From positions 72,047 through 92,938 of the forward strand of contig DBYJ01000004.1 of the NCBI GenBank assembly GCA_002309805.1: a stretch of 20,892 nucleotides of DNA, in the 5' to 3' direction. A model generated the notes under the pieces. That model worked only from the letters and a program-made list of their open reading frames with translations, searched no databases and was not told where the DNA came from. The translations under genes were made by a program, and so were the position numbers. This document shows, piece by piece, positions 6,199 through 12,974 of the stretch. This DNA is from Bacteroidales bacterium UBA1189. Lineage in GTDB: Bacteria > Bacteroidota > Bacteroidia > Bacteroidales > Bacteroidaceae. Each line of letters opens with the position of its first letter. Position 1 is the stretch's first letter.

Positions 6199-7032
6199 TT
6201 ATAATTTGTTGTATAAGTCGGCAAGGTCGGCGCGTGAGAGGCCGAGTTGCATGGCTCGGTCGAGGTCGGCACGTGCCTGCCGTTTGTGACGCCCCATGCG
6301 GAGGTAGATGGCTGCACGGGTGACGTAGGCATAGGGGTCTTGGGGTGTGAGCTTCAGGGCCGATTCCATGTCGAGTAGCGCCAGGTCATAGAGCTCGCGG
6401 TCGGCAAGGACGTTGGCACGTGCTACGAGGTAGTCAGGCTCCTTCGGGTATTCGGCAATGAGGGCCGAGAGCTGCTCCGTGGCCTCCACCAAACGACCCT
6501 GCTTCTGGTTCAGCAACGCCAGCCCGAAGCGAGAGTTGGCATCGTTGGGGTCGAGCGTCAGCAGACGTCCGTAGTCGGCTCGCGCTACGTCGAATAAACG
6601 TTGGTGGACAGCAATATAGGCGCGGAAGGTCAGCGCCTCGCGGTTCTCGATGTCTTGGTCAAGCACGTTGCAGTAATCGACGTAGGCCTTGTCCTCGTTG
6701 CCTAACTCCATGTAGGTGGCAGCTCGCGCAAGCAGGATGGGCATAGCCGTCGGCTTGTAGTTCAGCGCCAGCGAGTAGCTCTCAGCAGCCTCCTTCAGCA
6801 GCCCCTGCCGTTTCTGTATGGAGCCAAGATTGGCAAAGAGCAGCACGTTGTGCTCGTTGGTAGGGTCGTGCTCAATAGCTTTCTTCACAAAGTCAGCCGC
6901 GCGGTCGAGGTCGTCGCGCTCCAGCGCGGCATACGCACTATCAACGTACTCGGCATACGTCTGTGCCCCTGCAGGCACACCAGCCCACAGACACAACGCT
7001 GCAATGAGCCACAAAAACAGTTTCTTTTTCAT
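6199..7032 (-). CDS. Exported tetratricopeptide-repeat protein
   Basis: The 277-aa product begins MKKKLFLWLIAALCLWAGVPAGAQ, a clear signal peptide ending in AGAQ at about residue 24. The rest is a chain of helical pairs of TPR type, for example YAEYVDSAYAALERDDLDRA, AAESYSLALNYKPTAMPILL, ALLNQKQGRLVEATEQL and ALLDMESALKLTPQDPYAYV, about six to seven repeats. TPR proteins are protein-binding scaffolds; the partner is not shown. It heads the TPR-DPP III operon, with only 4 nt between the genes, so it may assist the peptidase or simply share its expression. The start at 7032 is supported by the signal peptide. A canonical promoter ends 7 nt upstream of the ATG, so the mRNA may be leaderless or nearly so. 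Confidence 0.85.
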   Translation of the reverse strand: MKKKLFLWLIAALCLWAGVPAGAQTYAEYVDSAYAALERDDLDRAADFVKKAIEHDPTNEHNVLLFANLGSIQKRQGLLKEAAESYSLALNYKPTAMPILLARAATYMELGNEDKAYVDYCNVLDQDIENREALTFRAYIAVHQRLFDVARADYGRLLTLDPNDANSRFGLALLNQKQGRLVEATEQLSALIAEYPKEPDYLVARANVLADRELYDLALLDMESALKLTPQDPYAYVTRAAIYLRMGRHKRQARADLDRAMQLGLSRADLADLYNKL

Positions 7033-7039
7033 GCGTGGG

Positions 7040-7071
7040 CAAAAGTACGCCATTTCTGCCGTATGCCCAAA
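7040..7071 (-). promoter_or_regulatory. Promoter of the TPR-DPP III operon, nearly leaderless
   Basis: The minus strand has TTTG (7071 to 7068), exactly 20 nt, then TACTTTTG (7047 to 7040), a full match to the Bacteroidetes TTTG-N20-TAnnTTTG consensus. Only CCCACGC separates the -7 box from the ATG at 7032. As initiation usually occurs about 5-8 nt past this box, the transcript would start within a few bases of the start codon. Confidence 0.75.
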
Positions 7072-7089
7072 AAAACCAACAACTATTTC

Positions 7090-7108
7090 AAAAAATCAAG
7101 GATTTTTT
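7090..7108 (-). terminator. Weak hairpin at the thrB stop codon
   Basis: AAAAAATC (7090-7097) and GATTTTTT (7101-7108) pair perfectly over 8 bp with a 3-nt loop. On the minus strand the hairpin overlaps the TAA stop of thrB and ends in a T-run, so it could be a weak terminator between thrB and the TPR promoter. The A/T-rich stem makes this uncertain. Confidence 0.35.
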
Positions 7109-7997
7109 ACTCAAAGTCGCAGACATATCCCTGCCGGTCCATCTCCAGCTTCATCACTTCCCAGCCATTGAGGCAGTCGTGCATCGCCTCCTTCAAGCGC
7201 ACCACGCCCATGAGGTCGTCGGCACGGATGACAGCCATCAACGTCGGGCCAGCTCCGCTCAAGTAGCAGCCAAGCACCTGCTCGTCCTGCTCCAAATGAT
7301 GCATAATCTCATCGTATCCTTTGATGAGGCTGCCGCGATAGGGCTGATGGAGATGGTCGTGGAAGCCGATGCGCAAGCCCTCGTCATGTCCGTTGATGAG
7401 CGAGGCTACCAGCAGGCTCAGATGCGAGATGTTTCCGATGGCATCCTTTCGCGACACCACGTCGGGCAACACCGAGCGCGACAACTGTGTGGAGAGTGTG
7501 AAAGGTGGGATGAAGGCCACAAACCGATAGTCGTTCTTCACGGGGATGTTGAGCGTGGTGACGGTATCGGCATTGACCGAAACGGTGAGCCCGCCGAAAA
7601 TAGCCGGAGCAACATTGTCGGGGTGTCCCTCGATGCGTGTGGCCAGGTTGAGGATGTCCTGACGGTCGTTGTAACGTCCCTTGAAGGCAAAAGCTCCTAC
7701 CAGTCCGGCCACGATGCAGGTAGATGACGAGCCAAGGCCGCGTGTGTAGGGCACCTCGTCCTTGCACTCGATGCGCAGGCCGGTGAACTCGAGCCCCACC
7801 TCCTTGGCTCCCTCGCAGAAGGCTTCGTAGGTCAGGTTATCTTCGCCTGCAAACTGTTCGGGACAGCCTGTAATCTCCAGCCCCTCGTCAATAAGTTCGA
7901 AGGTAAACGTGTTATAAAGTGATACGGCCACGCCGGCCACATCGAAGCCCGGGCCCAGATTGGCACTCGTGGCGGGAACTCTTACTTTTACTTTCAT
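7107..7997 (-). CDS. thrB: Homoserine kinase
   Basis: The 296-aa product is a GHMP-family kinase that phosphorylates homoserine with ATP, the step before threonine synthase, in the cytoplasm. Motifs in order: VPATSANLGPGFDVAGVA at 7-24 (family N-terminal motif), PYTRGLGSSS at 83-92 (ATP-binding P-x(3)-GLGSS loop), EGHPDNVAP at 123-131, and near the C-terminus GCYLSGAGPTLMA, the third GHMP motif. The length fits the family (about 300 aa). The start is fixed by the ATGA overlap with the thrC stop (ATG 7997-7995, TGA 7996-7994), which implies translational coupling. Longer in-frame extensions would lie inside thrC and are rejected. No homoserine dehydrogenase gene is in the window. Confidence 0.95.
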   Translation of the reverse strand: MKVKVRVPATSANLGPGFDVAGVAVSLYNTFTFELIDEGLEITGCPEQFAGEDNLTYEAFCEGAKEVGLEFTGLRIECKDEVPYTRGLGSSSTCIVAGLVGAFAFKGRYNDRQDILNLATRIEGHPDNVAPAIFGGLTVSVNADTVTTLNIPVKNDYRFVAFIPPFTLSTQLSRSVLPDVVSRKDAIGNISHLSLLVASLINGHDEGLRIGFHDHLHQPYRGSLIKGYDEIMHHLEQDEQVLGCYLSGAGPTLMAVIRADDLMGVVRLKEAMHDCLNGWEVMKLEMDRQGYVCDFE

Positions 7998-9469
7998 CCT
8001 ATGCTTTCGGCTATGTGTGAAACAATCTGGTTTCGGTCGATGACCTTGTTGTGCAGTACGGGGCGGTCCATGATATCCTGAAGTGCGTCGGGGACGGGTT
8101 GCCCAGTAGTACGCCATAGTACCTCTGTGGCCAGTTCCTCGGGGACATCCCTGCCCGTGACAGCTTTGCATACGCTAGCAGGAAATTTATAGGGCGAGGC
8201 TGTGGCCATCACCACCGTAGGCGTGTCGTCGGCTGTCTGCTGACGGTAGCGGTCGTAAACCCCCAATGCCACAGCGGTATGGGTGTCGGCCAAATAGCCC
8301 GTCGTGTGATAGTAGGTGTGGATAGTGTTAATAATCTCCTCGTCCGTCAACCAGCCCGTTGCAAACGACTCATGCAGACGCTCCAACATCTCGCCATCGA
8401 CCCAATAGCGTCCGGTGTCGCGCAGATTGTTCATGCAATCTGCCACCTTTGAGGCATCGCCACAGAGCAGGCTGAGCAGCCGTTCCAGATTGCTGCTGAC
8501 GAGGATGTCCATAGCAGGGGCGATGGTCTTAAAGAAGGGTCGCCGGACATCGTAGCAGCCGGTGGAGAAGAAACCCGTCAGCACGTTGTTGCGGTTCGAT
8601 GCCACGATGAAACGACGGATGGGCACTCCCATTTGCTGCGCCATCACGCCAGCCAGACAGTTGCCGAAGTTGCCCGATGGAACGGCCACGTTGATGCCTT
8701 CGCCCAAGGCAATGACACCCTTTGCCACCAGCTGCAGGTAGGCATGGAAGTAATAGACTATCTGAGGCACCAGCCGCCCCATATTGATGGAGTTGGCCGA
8801 GGTGAGGAAGATGTTTTTTTCTTCACAATTCTGCTGTAGACTGGGCGAGGTGAACGCCTCCTTGACGGCACGCTGGGCATCGTCGAAGTTGCCCCGAATG
8901 GCAACGACCTCGACATTTTTCCCCTGCTGGGTGACCATCTGCTGACGTTGCACGGGCGCGACGCCCTCGTCGGGGTAGAACACCTTGATCATTGTGCCCT
9001 CCACATCGGCAAAACCTTCGAGGGCAGCCTTCCCCGTATCACCGGATGTGGCAGCCAGTATCAGCGCCTGACGATTTTCGCCCCTCTGCTTGAGCGAAAG
9101 AGTCAGCAGATGTGGCAACAGCTGAAGGGCCATATCCTTGAACGCTGCTGTAGGCCCATGGAACAGCTCGGCAATGTGGACATCACCCGCTTGGACGACG
9201 GAAACCACCTCCTTGGGAAACGACTTGCGAGCGTAAGCCTTGGCGCAGGCTGCCGCAATCAGCGGTTCCGTCCCTTCGGGTGCAAACGTTGCGATAATAC
9301 GTGTGGCAAGGGCTTCATACGAGAGTCCTTGTAGCGAAGTCAAATCAAGCTGAGGCAGGTCGAACGCAGGCATCAACAGTCCTCCGTCGTCTCCGATGCC
9401 CTGTAGCACCGACTGAAAAAAATCCATTCGTAGGGCACTACCTCTAGTGCTCACAAAACCGTTATCCAT
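7994..9469 (-). CDS. thrC: Threonine synthase
   Basis: The 491-aa product is a PLP-dependent threonine synthase converting O-phosphohomoserine to threonine. The N-terminus MDNGFVSTRG is typical of the family. ELFHGPTAAFKDMALQLLP follows, with K111 the expected PLP Schiff-base lysine, then LAATSGDTGKAAL at about 139-150 (phosphate and cofactor contact region) and VAVPSGNFGNCLAG further on. The start at 9469 is preferred to the in-frame 9496 because the latter reaches the promoter box. It is first in a two-gene operon with thrB, overlapping by 4 nt. I see no leader peptide rich in Thr/Ile codons and no attenuator upstream; the space there is occupied by the previous gene's terminator and a promoter box. 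Confidence 0.96.
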   Translation of the reverse strand: MDNGFVSTRGSALRMDFFQSVLQGIGDDGGLLMPAFDLPQLDLTSLQGLSYEALATRIIATFAPEGTEPLIAAACAKAYARKSFPKEVVSVVQAGDVHIAELFHGPTAAFKDMALQLLPHLLTLSLKQRGENRQALILAATSGDTGKAALEGFADVEGTMIKVFYPDEGVAPVQRQQMVTQQGKNVEVVAIRGNFDDAQRAVKEAFTSPSLQQNCEEKNIFLTSANSINMGRLVPQIVYYFHAYLQLVAKGVIALGEGINVAVPSGNFGNCLAGVMAQQMGVPIRRFIVASNRNNVLTGFFSTGCYDVRRPFFKTIAPAMDILVSSNLERLLSLLCGDASKVADCMNNLRDTGRYWVDGEMLERLHESFATGWLTDEEIINTIHTYYHTTGYLADTHTAVALGVYDRYRQQTADDTPTVVMATASPYKFPASVCKAVTGRDVPEELATEVLWRTTGQPVPDALQDIMDRPVLHNKVIDRNQIVSHIAESIG

Positions 9470-9493
9470 AACAAAACAATACTTTTCGGGCGG

Positions 9494-9501
9494 CAAAATT
9501 A
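9494..9501 (-). promoter_or_regulatory. -7 box of the thrC-thrB operon
   Basis: TAATTTTG (9501 to 9494, minus strand) matches TAnnTTTG and lies 24 nt upstream of the thrC ATG, predicting a leader under 20 nt. The sequence 20 nt upstream reads ATTT and not TTTG. The region where a -33 box belongs is inside the 3' arm of the upstream terminator hairpin. Confidence 0.5.
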
Positions 9502-9551
9502 CAAAAAATAAAGAAAACGGGAAATAATTTGACGAATTATTTACCGTTTTC
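9502..9551 (-). terminator. Intrinsic terminator of the GH20 gene
   Basis: On the minus strand GAAAACGGtAAATAATT pairs with AATTATTTcCCGTTTTC across a 5-nt loop (17-bp stem with one mismatch, 9513-9551), followed by TTTATTTTTTG. It lies 58 nt past the hexosaminidase stop. Its T-tract directly abuts the thrC -7 box. Confidence 0.85.
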
Positions 9552-9609
9552 CTAAGGATATCCGTCCGAACACCCTTGACGTAGCCAATAGTTTTATGTT
9601 TTACTGGAC

Positions 9610-11259
9610 TTATTCCTTCAATGGACGTTGGGCTATGCCTATCACTTGCAGGCGGTCAACATGCTTCAGCAGACGGGGCAGGAAGTCGTCCCACTGCTGC
9701 TGGTTGCCCGGCGTCCAAGCCTTTTCGGCAAGTGCCAAGGCGCGCGGAAACACCATGTATTGCATTTGTGCCTCAGTGGGGATTCGCTCGCCCCAGATGT
9801 TTCCCTGCATGCCTTTAATCAGCTGCAGCTGCTTCTCCGTCAGATCGGTGGGGACGATGTCGCCCGTGTAGAGGGCTTTCAGGGTGTTGTTATCCTGGTC
9901 GTAGTCGAAGTAGCAGAAGGTGGTGGGGCAGAGGATGACCTCGTTGCCGCCGTTAGTAGAGCGCTGTACGACGTCGGTATGGTCGCCACGCCACCAGTTG
10001 ATGGTTGCCGACTTGCTGACACCACCCTCCAGGATTTCGTCCCAGCCGATGAGCTTCTTGCCATTCGCATTGAAGTACTTCTCCATGGTGCAGGTGAACC
10101 ACGACTGTAGTTCTGCCTCGTCCTTCAGCTCGAGGTCTTTGATGCGTTGCTGACAACGGGGACACGTCTTCCATGCCGAGCGGTTCACCTCGTCGCCGCC
10201 AATCTCCACATATTCGTAGGGGAAGAGGTCGAAAATCTCCTTATAGACGTTGCGGCAGAACTCCAGCGAGGTCTCCTTACCCACGCAGATGGGGTCGCGT
10301 CCGTCGTCGTTGCACGAGAGCCAAGGGTAGCATTGTGTCTCGGCGTAGCTATGGCCCGGCACATCGAATTCAGGCACAATGTCAATGCCCCTCACGGCAG
10401 CGTAGGAGACCAGTTCCCTCACCTCGTCTTGGGTGTAGTAGCCGCCGTATTCCAGCACTCCATCATGCAGGCGGGTGCGGTCACCTGATAGGGGAACAGC
10501 CATGCGGGGGTTGCCGGTTTCCTCCGCGAGTTTGTTGCAGCGCACGTCCCAGTACTCCTTTTCGGGGTCGCGCCACGCGCCCTTGTCGGTCAGTAACGGG
10601 TACTGCTTGATCTCCAGACGCCATGCTTGCGAGTCGATGAGGTGCCAGTGGAATTTGCTGAACTTGTACAGCGCCATCGCATCCAGCAGGCGCTTCGTCT
10701 CCTCGATGGTAAAGAAGTGGCGTACGGGGTCGAGCATGATGCCGCGCCATTCGAAGTTGGGTGCATCCTCAATCTCCACAGCCGGAATCCTCCATGTGAC
10801 GTAGGGCTGCAGGGTAGAGGCTTCCACCTGATAGGGCAGCAGTTGGCGCAAGGTGGCAATGCCGTGTACGATACCTCTATAGGCAGCGGCTTCTATTACC
10901 ACACCATCGGCTGTGGCGGTTAGCTTGTAGCCTTCGGCACCAGCCTCGCAGCGGGGGTTGAGGCTGAGCACGATGTCGGCCTTCTTGCCCTTGCGAAGGG
11001 GCAGGTCGTAGCCAGTAGCAGGGCGCAACTTTTCCCTAAGGTACTCAGCCGCAGGCAACAGGCTCTTGTGGGTGTAGGCTATGGTGGCATTGGGGGAGAG
11101 GACAAATGAGCCCTCCATCTCCACTGCACGGGTAGGCAGGGGAATAATGTTTATTTCTGCCAAGGCAGACATCGGCAGCAGCATGAACAGCAAGGTGAGT
11201 GCGCTAATCATTTTTATACCGCTGGTGATGTTAAGGAATCTGGGTTTCATTGTTTTCAT
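9610..11259 (-). CDS. Secreted GH20 beta-N-acetylhexosaminidase
   Basis: The 549-aa product removes terminal beta-linked GlcNAc or GalNAc from glycans. A signal peptide with a long n-region covers about residues 1-34 (hydrophobic ISALTLLFMLLPMSALA). A GH20b-like domain runs to about 160, then the catalytic barrel starts at EWRGIMLDPVRHFFTIEETK (170-189), with FHWHLIDSQAWRLEI (203-217), VPEFDVPGH (295-303) and EIGGDEV (352-358). D356 and E357 are the conserved pair that positions the substrate acetamido group and acts as general acid. HLIDSQAWR differs slightly from the usual HLTDDQGWR. The gene is monocistronic, with a terminator downstream and the terminator of the receptor operon upstream. 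A second ATG at 11250 is possible. The enzyme probably acts on host glycans or mucin. Confidence 0.94.
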   Translation of the reverse strand: MKTMKPRFLNITSGIKMISALTLLFMLLPMSALAEINIIPLPTRAVEMEGSFVLSPNATIAYTHKSLLPAAEYLREKLRPATGYDLPLRKGKKADIVLSLNPRCEAGAEGYKLTATADGVVIEAAAYRGIVHGIATLRQLLPYQVEASTLQPYVTWRIPAVEIEDAPNFEWRGIMLDPVRHFFTIEETKRLLDAMALYKFSKFHWHLIDSQAWRLEIKQYPLLTDKGAWRDPEKEYWDVRCNKLAEETGNPRMAVPLSGDRTRLHDGVLEYGGYYTQDEVRELVSYAAVRGIDIVPEFDVPGHSYAETQCYPWLSCNDDGRDPICVGKETSLEFCRNVYKEIFDLFPYEYVEIGGDEVNRSAWKTCPRCQQRIKDLELKDEAELQSWFTCTMEKYFNANGKKLIGWDEILEGGVSKSATINWWRGDHTDVVQRSTNGGNEVILCPTTFCYFDYDQDNNTLKALYTGDIVPTDLTEKQLQLIKGMQGNIWGERIPTEAQMQYMVFPRALALAEKAWTPGNQQQWDDFLPRLLKHVDRLQVIGIAQRPLKE

Positions 11260-11299
11260 GGGTATGGTTGACTTAACTGAAGTTCAATAATACTGTCTA

Positions 11300-11329
11300 A
11301 AAAGCGCAGCCTAGACAGGCTGCGCTTTT
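11300..11329 (-). terminator. Terminator of the TonB receptor/BACON lipoprotein operon
   Basis: AAAAGCGCAGCC (11300-11311) and GGCTGCGCTTTT (11318-11329) form a perfect 12-bp stem with a 6-nt loop, 40 nt past the lipoprotein stop. On the minus strand it ends in a run of five T. CTGTCTA (11293-11299) can also pair with TAGACAG (11312-11318), an alternative fold that uses the loop. Confidence 0.85.
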
Positions 11330-11368
11330 GCTTGATAGTCAGGGATAATTCCCTGCGAGGGGAGAGAA

Positions 11369-12952
11369 TTATTCGGCTGCTTTGTGTGAGAAATAGTAGC
11401 CGACACCTTCGGTGAGGCCCTTGTAGGAAGTCTTGTAGGCAACAATGGTAAGTTCATCGCCTTCCTTCACGCCAAGAGGACCAAACTCACCCTTCTTGCC
11501 GCCCCAACCGACATAGACACCGTAGATATATACAGAGCCGGTTTCGTCAGTAAGGTCGAAATTGCCGTACTTTTCAAGATCCCACTTTGTGTTGTCTTCT
11601 GTAGGCTGAGTGACCGTGCCAGTCAGCATATAGAAGGCTTCCGTGTTATCGGGAAGGTTGCGGAAGTCAGCCACAGAGATGGGAGTGACGGAGATGGAGC
11701 TCTCGCAGACAGCACCTGTCATCTGGGCAGCGCCCTTATACTCACCGCGCTTGCCGATGAGGGTGACGATGTCGCCAGCCTTGAGGCCGAGCTTCTCGAA
11801 GTCGCCCTTCGCACCGATACCATAGACATAGGCTTCGCCGGAGAAGTCCTTGATATAGACGTTGCCATACTCTGCCTTAGCCACGCTGGAGATGATACCG
11901 GTGATGCGGTACTGGGTTTCGCCTACCTCGGCAGCAAGGAAGTCAGCCACAGAAACCTCGAGGATGGCACCCTTCTGGGTGAAGGCCTGCTCGCAGGAAT
12001 AGGTCGTGCCACCTGACGTGGTGGAGAAGACAATGGTGGTGTTGCGGTCGCCGCCATCGTTCCTATCAGCCTCAAGGGTCACATAATCTGCGCCAAAGTC
12101 GGCAATATGGAGCCAGCTCTTGGCCTCAGCAGGAATAGCCACATGGAAGCCGTTGCCCTTGCTGGAGACGTTTACCTTGATGAGACCGCCTTCGAGGGGG
12201 AACTCGGTGACGCCTGCACCTTCCTCAACACCGAGCAGTTCGACGCCATCGATGCCGATAAGGGACTTCTTGATGGAAATAACCTCTGCGGTGCCCTGGT
12301 TGGTCTCAGGTGTACCATTATAATCAATAAGGACGCCCTTGACGACCAATTCGTCACCTACGGCAAACTCGTTACCCTTGGTAAACTTTTCGCCGTTGAT
12401 CCAATAGCCACGATAGACCTCGAGCCAGTTGTCTGAACCGAACGTGCCGTCGTCGGAGAGGAAATAGGTGGCGTTGCCGTACTGGACGCTAATCTCCTGA
12501 ATGCGGCACACAATGCCCTTGAAATAGACGGGGCTCTCAGGCTGCTTGCCAGATTTGATAAGAGCCACGGCCTCGGCGATGGTCAGGATTTCGGGCTCAG
12601 CCTCTTCGGCATACTGGTAAACATTGATTCGCTGCGTCTTTCCAGCACAGTTCAGAAGTACTTCTGCCTGGCGGGTTGCAGCTGCTGCTCCAGCGGTGAA
12701 CTTAACAACACTTTCACCTGCTGCACCAAACGTAGGACTAACGGTAAGCCACTCAGGAACCTCGCTGATGGTCCATGCATCGGTTGCGGTGACTTTGACT
12801 TCTACCGTGTTGCCAGCTGTAGCAAGAGCCACATAGGAGGAACTGACCTGCACCTCGTCGAGCAGAGTGACGGGATTCTCTTCTTCGCAGCTGGTGGTGA
12901 AGACAGCCATCAAAGCGGCGAGAACTGTGATAATTGAATATCTGAGTTTCAT
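11369..12952 (-). CDS. Lipoprotein with BACON-like and OB-fold-like repeats
   Basis: The 527-aa product starts MKLRYSIITVLAALMAVFTTSC, with the lipidated Cys at 22 followed by EEEN, an acidic tail often linked to surface export in Bacteroidetes. A BACON-like domain spans about 34-116 (AWTISEVPEWLTVSP...INVYQYA), with a second at about 248-328 (SWLHIADFGADYVTL...QAFTQKG). Around them are three OB-fold-like segments at about 121-228, 331-421 and 424-526, each with a pattern such as YRITGIISSVAKAEYGNVYIKD or YMLTGTVTQP...FDLTDETGSVYIYG. BACON domains are thought to bind carbohydrates or mucin; the OB-like domains here have no proven ligand. It begins 22 nt after the TonB receptor stop, so it is probably a surface partner of that receptor. 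No SusD-like gene is present. Confidence 0.82.
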   Translation of the reverse strand: MKLRYSIITVLAALMAVFTTSCEEENPVTLLDEVQVSSSYVALATAGNTVEVKVTATDAWTISEVPEWLTVSPTFGAAGESVVKFTAGAAAATRQAEVLLNCAGKTQRINVYQYAEEAEPEILTIAEAVALIKSGKQPESPVYFKGIVCRIQEISVQYGNATYFLSDDGTFGSDNWLEVYRGYWINGEKFTKGNEFAVGDELVVKGVLIDYNGTPETNQGTAEVISIKKSLIGIDGVELLGVEEGAGVTEFPLEGGLIKVNVSSKGNGFHVAIPAEAKSWLHIADFGADYVTLEADRNDGGDRNTTIVFSTTSGGTTYSCEQAFTQKGAILEVSVADFLAAEVGETQYRITGIISSVAKAEYGNVYIKDFSGEAYVYGIGAKGDFEKLGLKAGDIVTLIGKRGEYKGAAQMTGAVCESSISVTPISVADFRNLPDNTEAFYMLTGTVTQPTEDNTKWDLEKYGNFDLTDETGSVYIYGVYVGWGGKKGEFGPLGVKEGDELTIVAYKTSYKGLTEGVGYYFSHKAAE

Positions 12953-12974
12953 AGTCTTTTCTGTGGTTTATGAA

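Noticed and set aside
4344..6323. 659-codon plus-strand open frame opposite the DPP III gene
   Set aside because: It is the codon-aligned antisense of a clear M49 peptidase, has a low-complexity Val/Leu/Gly/His-rich composition and shows no known domain. It reflects the codon bias of the real gene.
6195..6332. N-terminal extension of the DPP III protein
   Set aside because: It would overlap the TPR gene and bury the lipoprotein signal inside the protein.
9470..9609. Thr attenuator or riboswitch upstream of thrC
   Set aside because: The space is filled by the GH20 terminator and the thrC promoter box; there is no leader frame rich in Thr codons.
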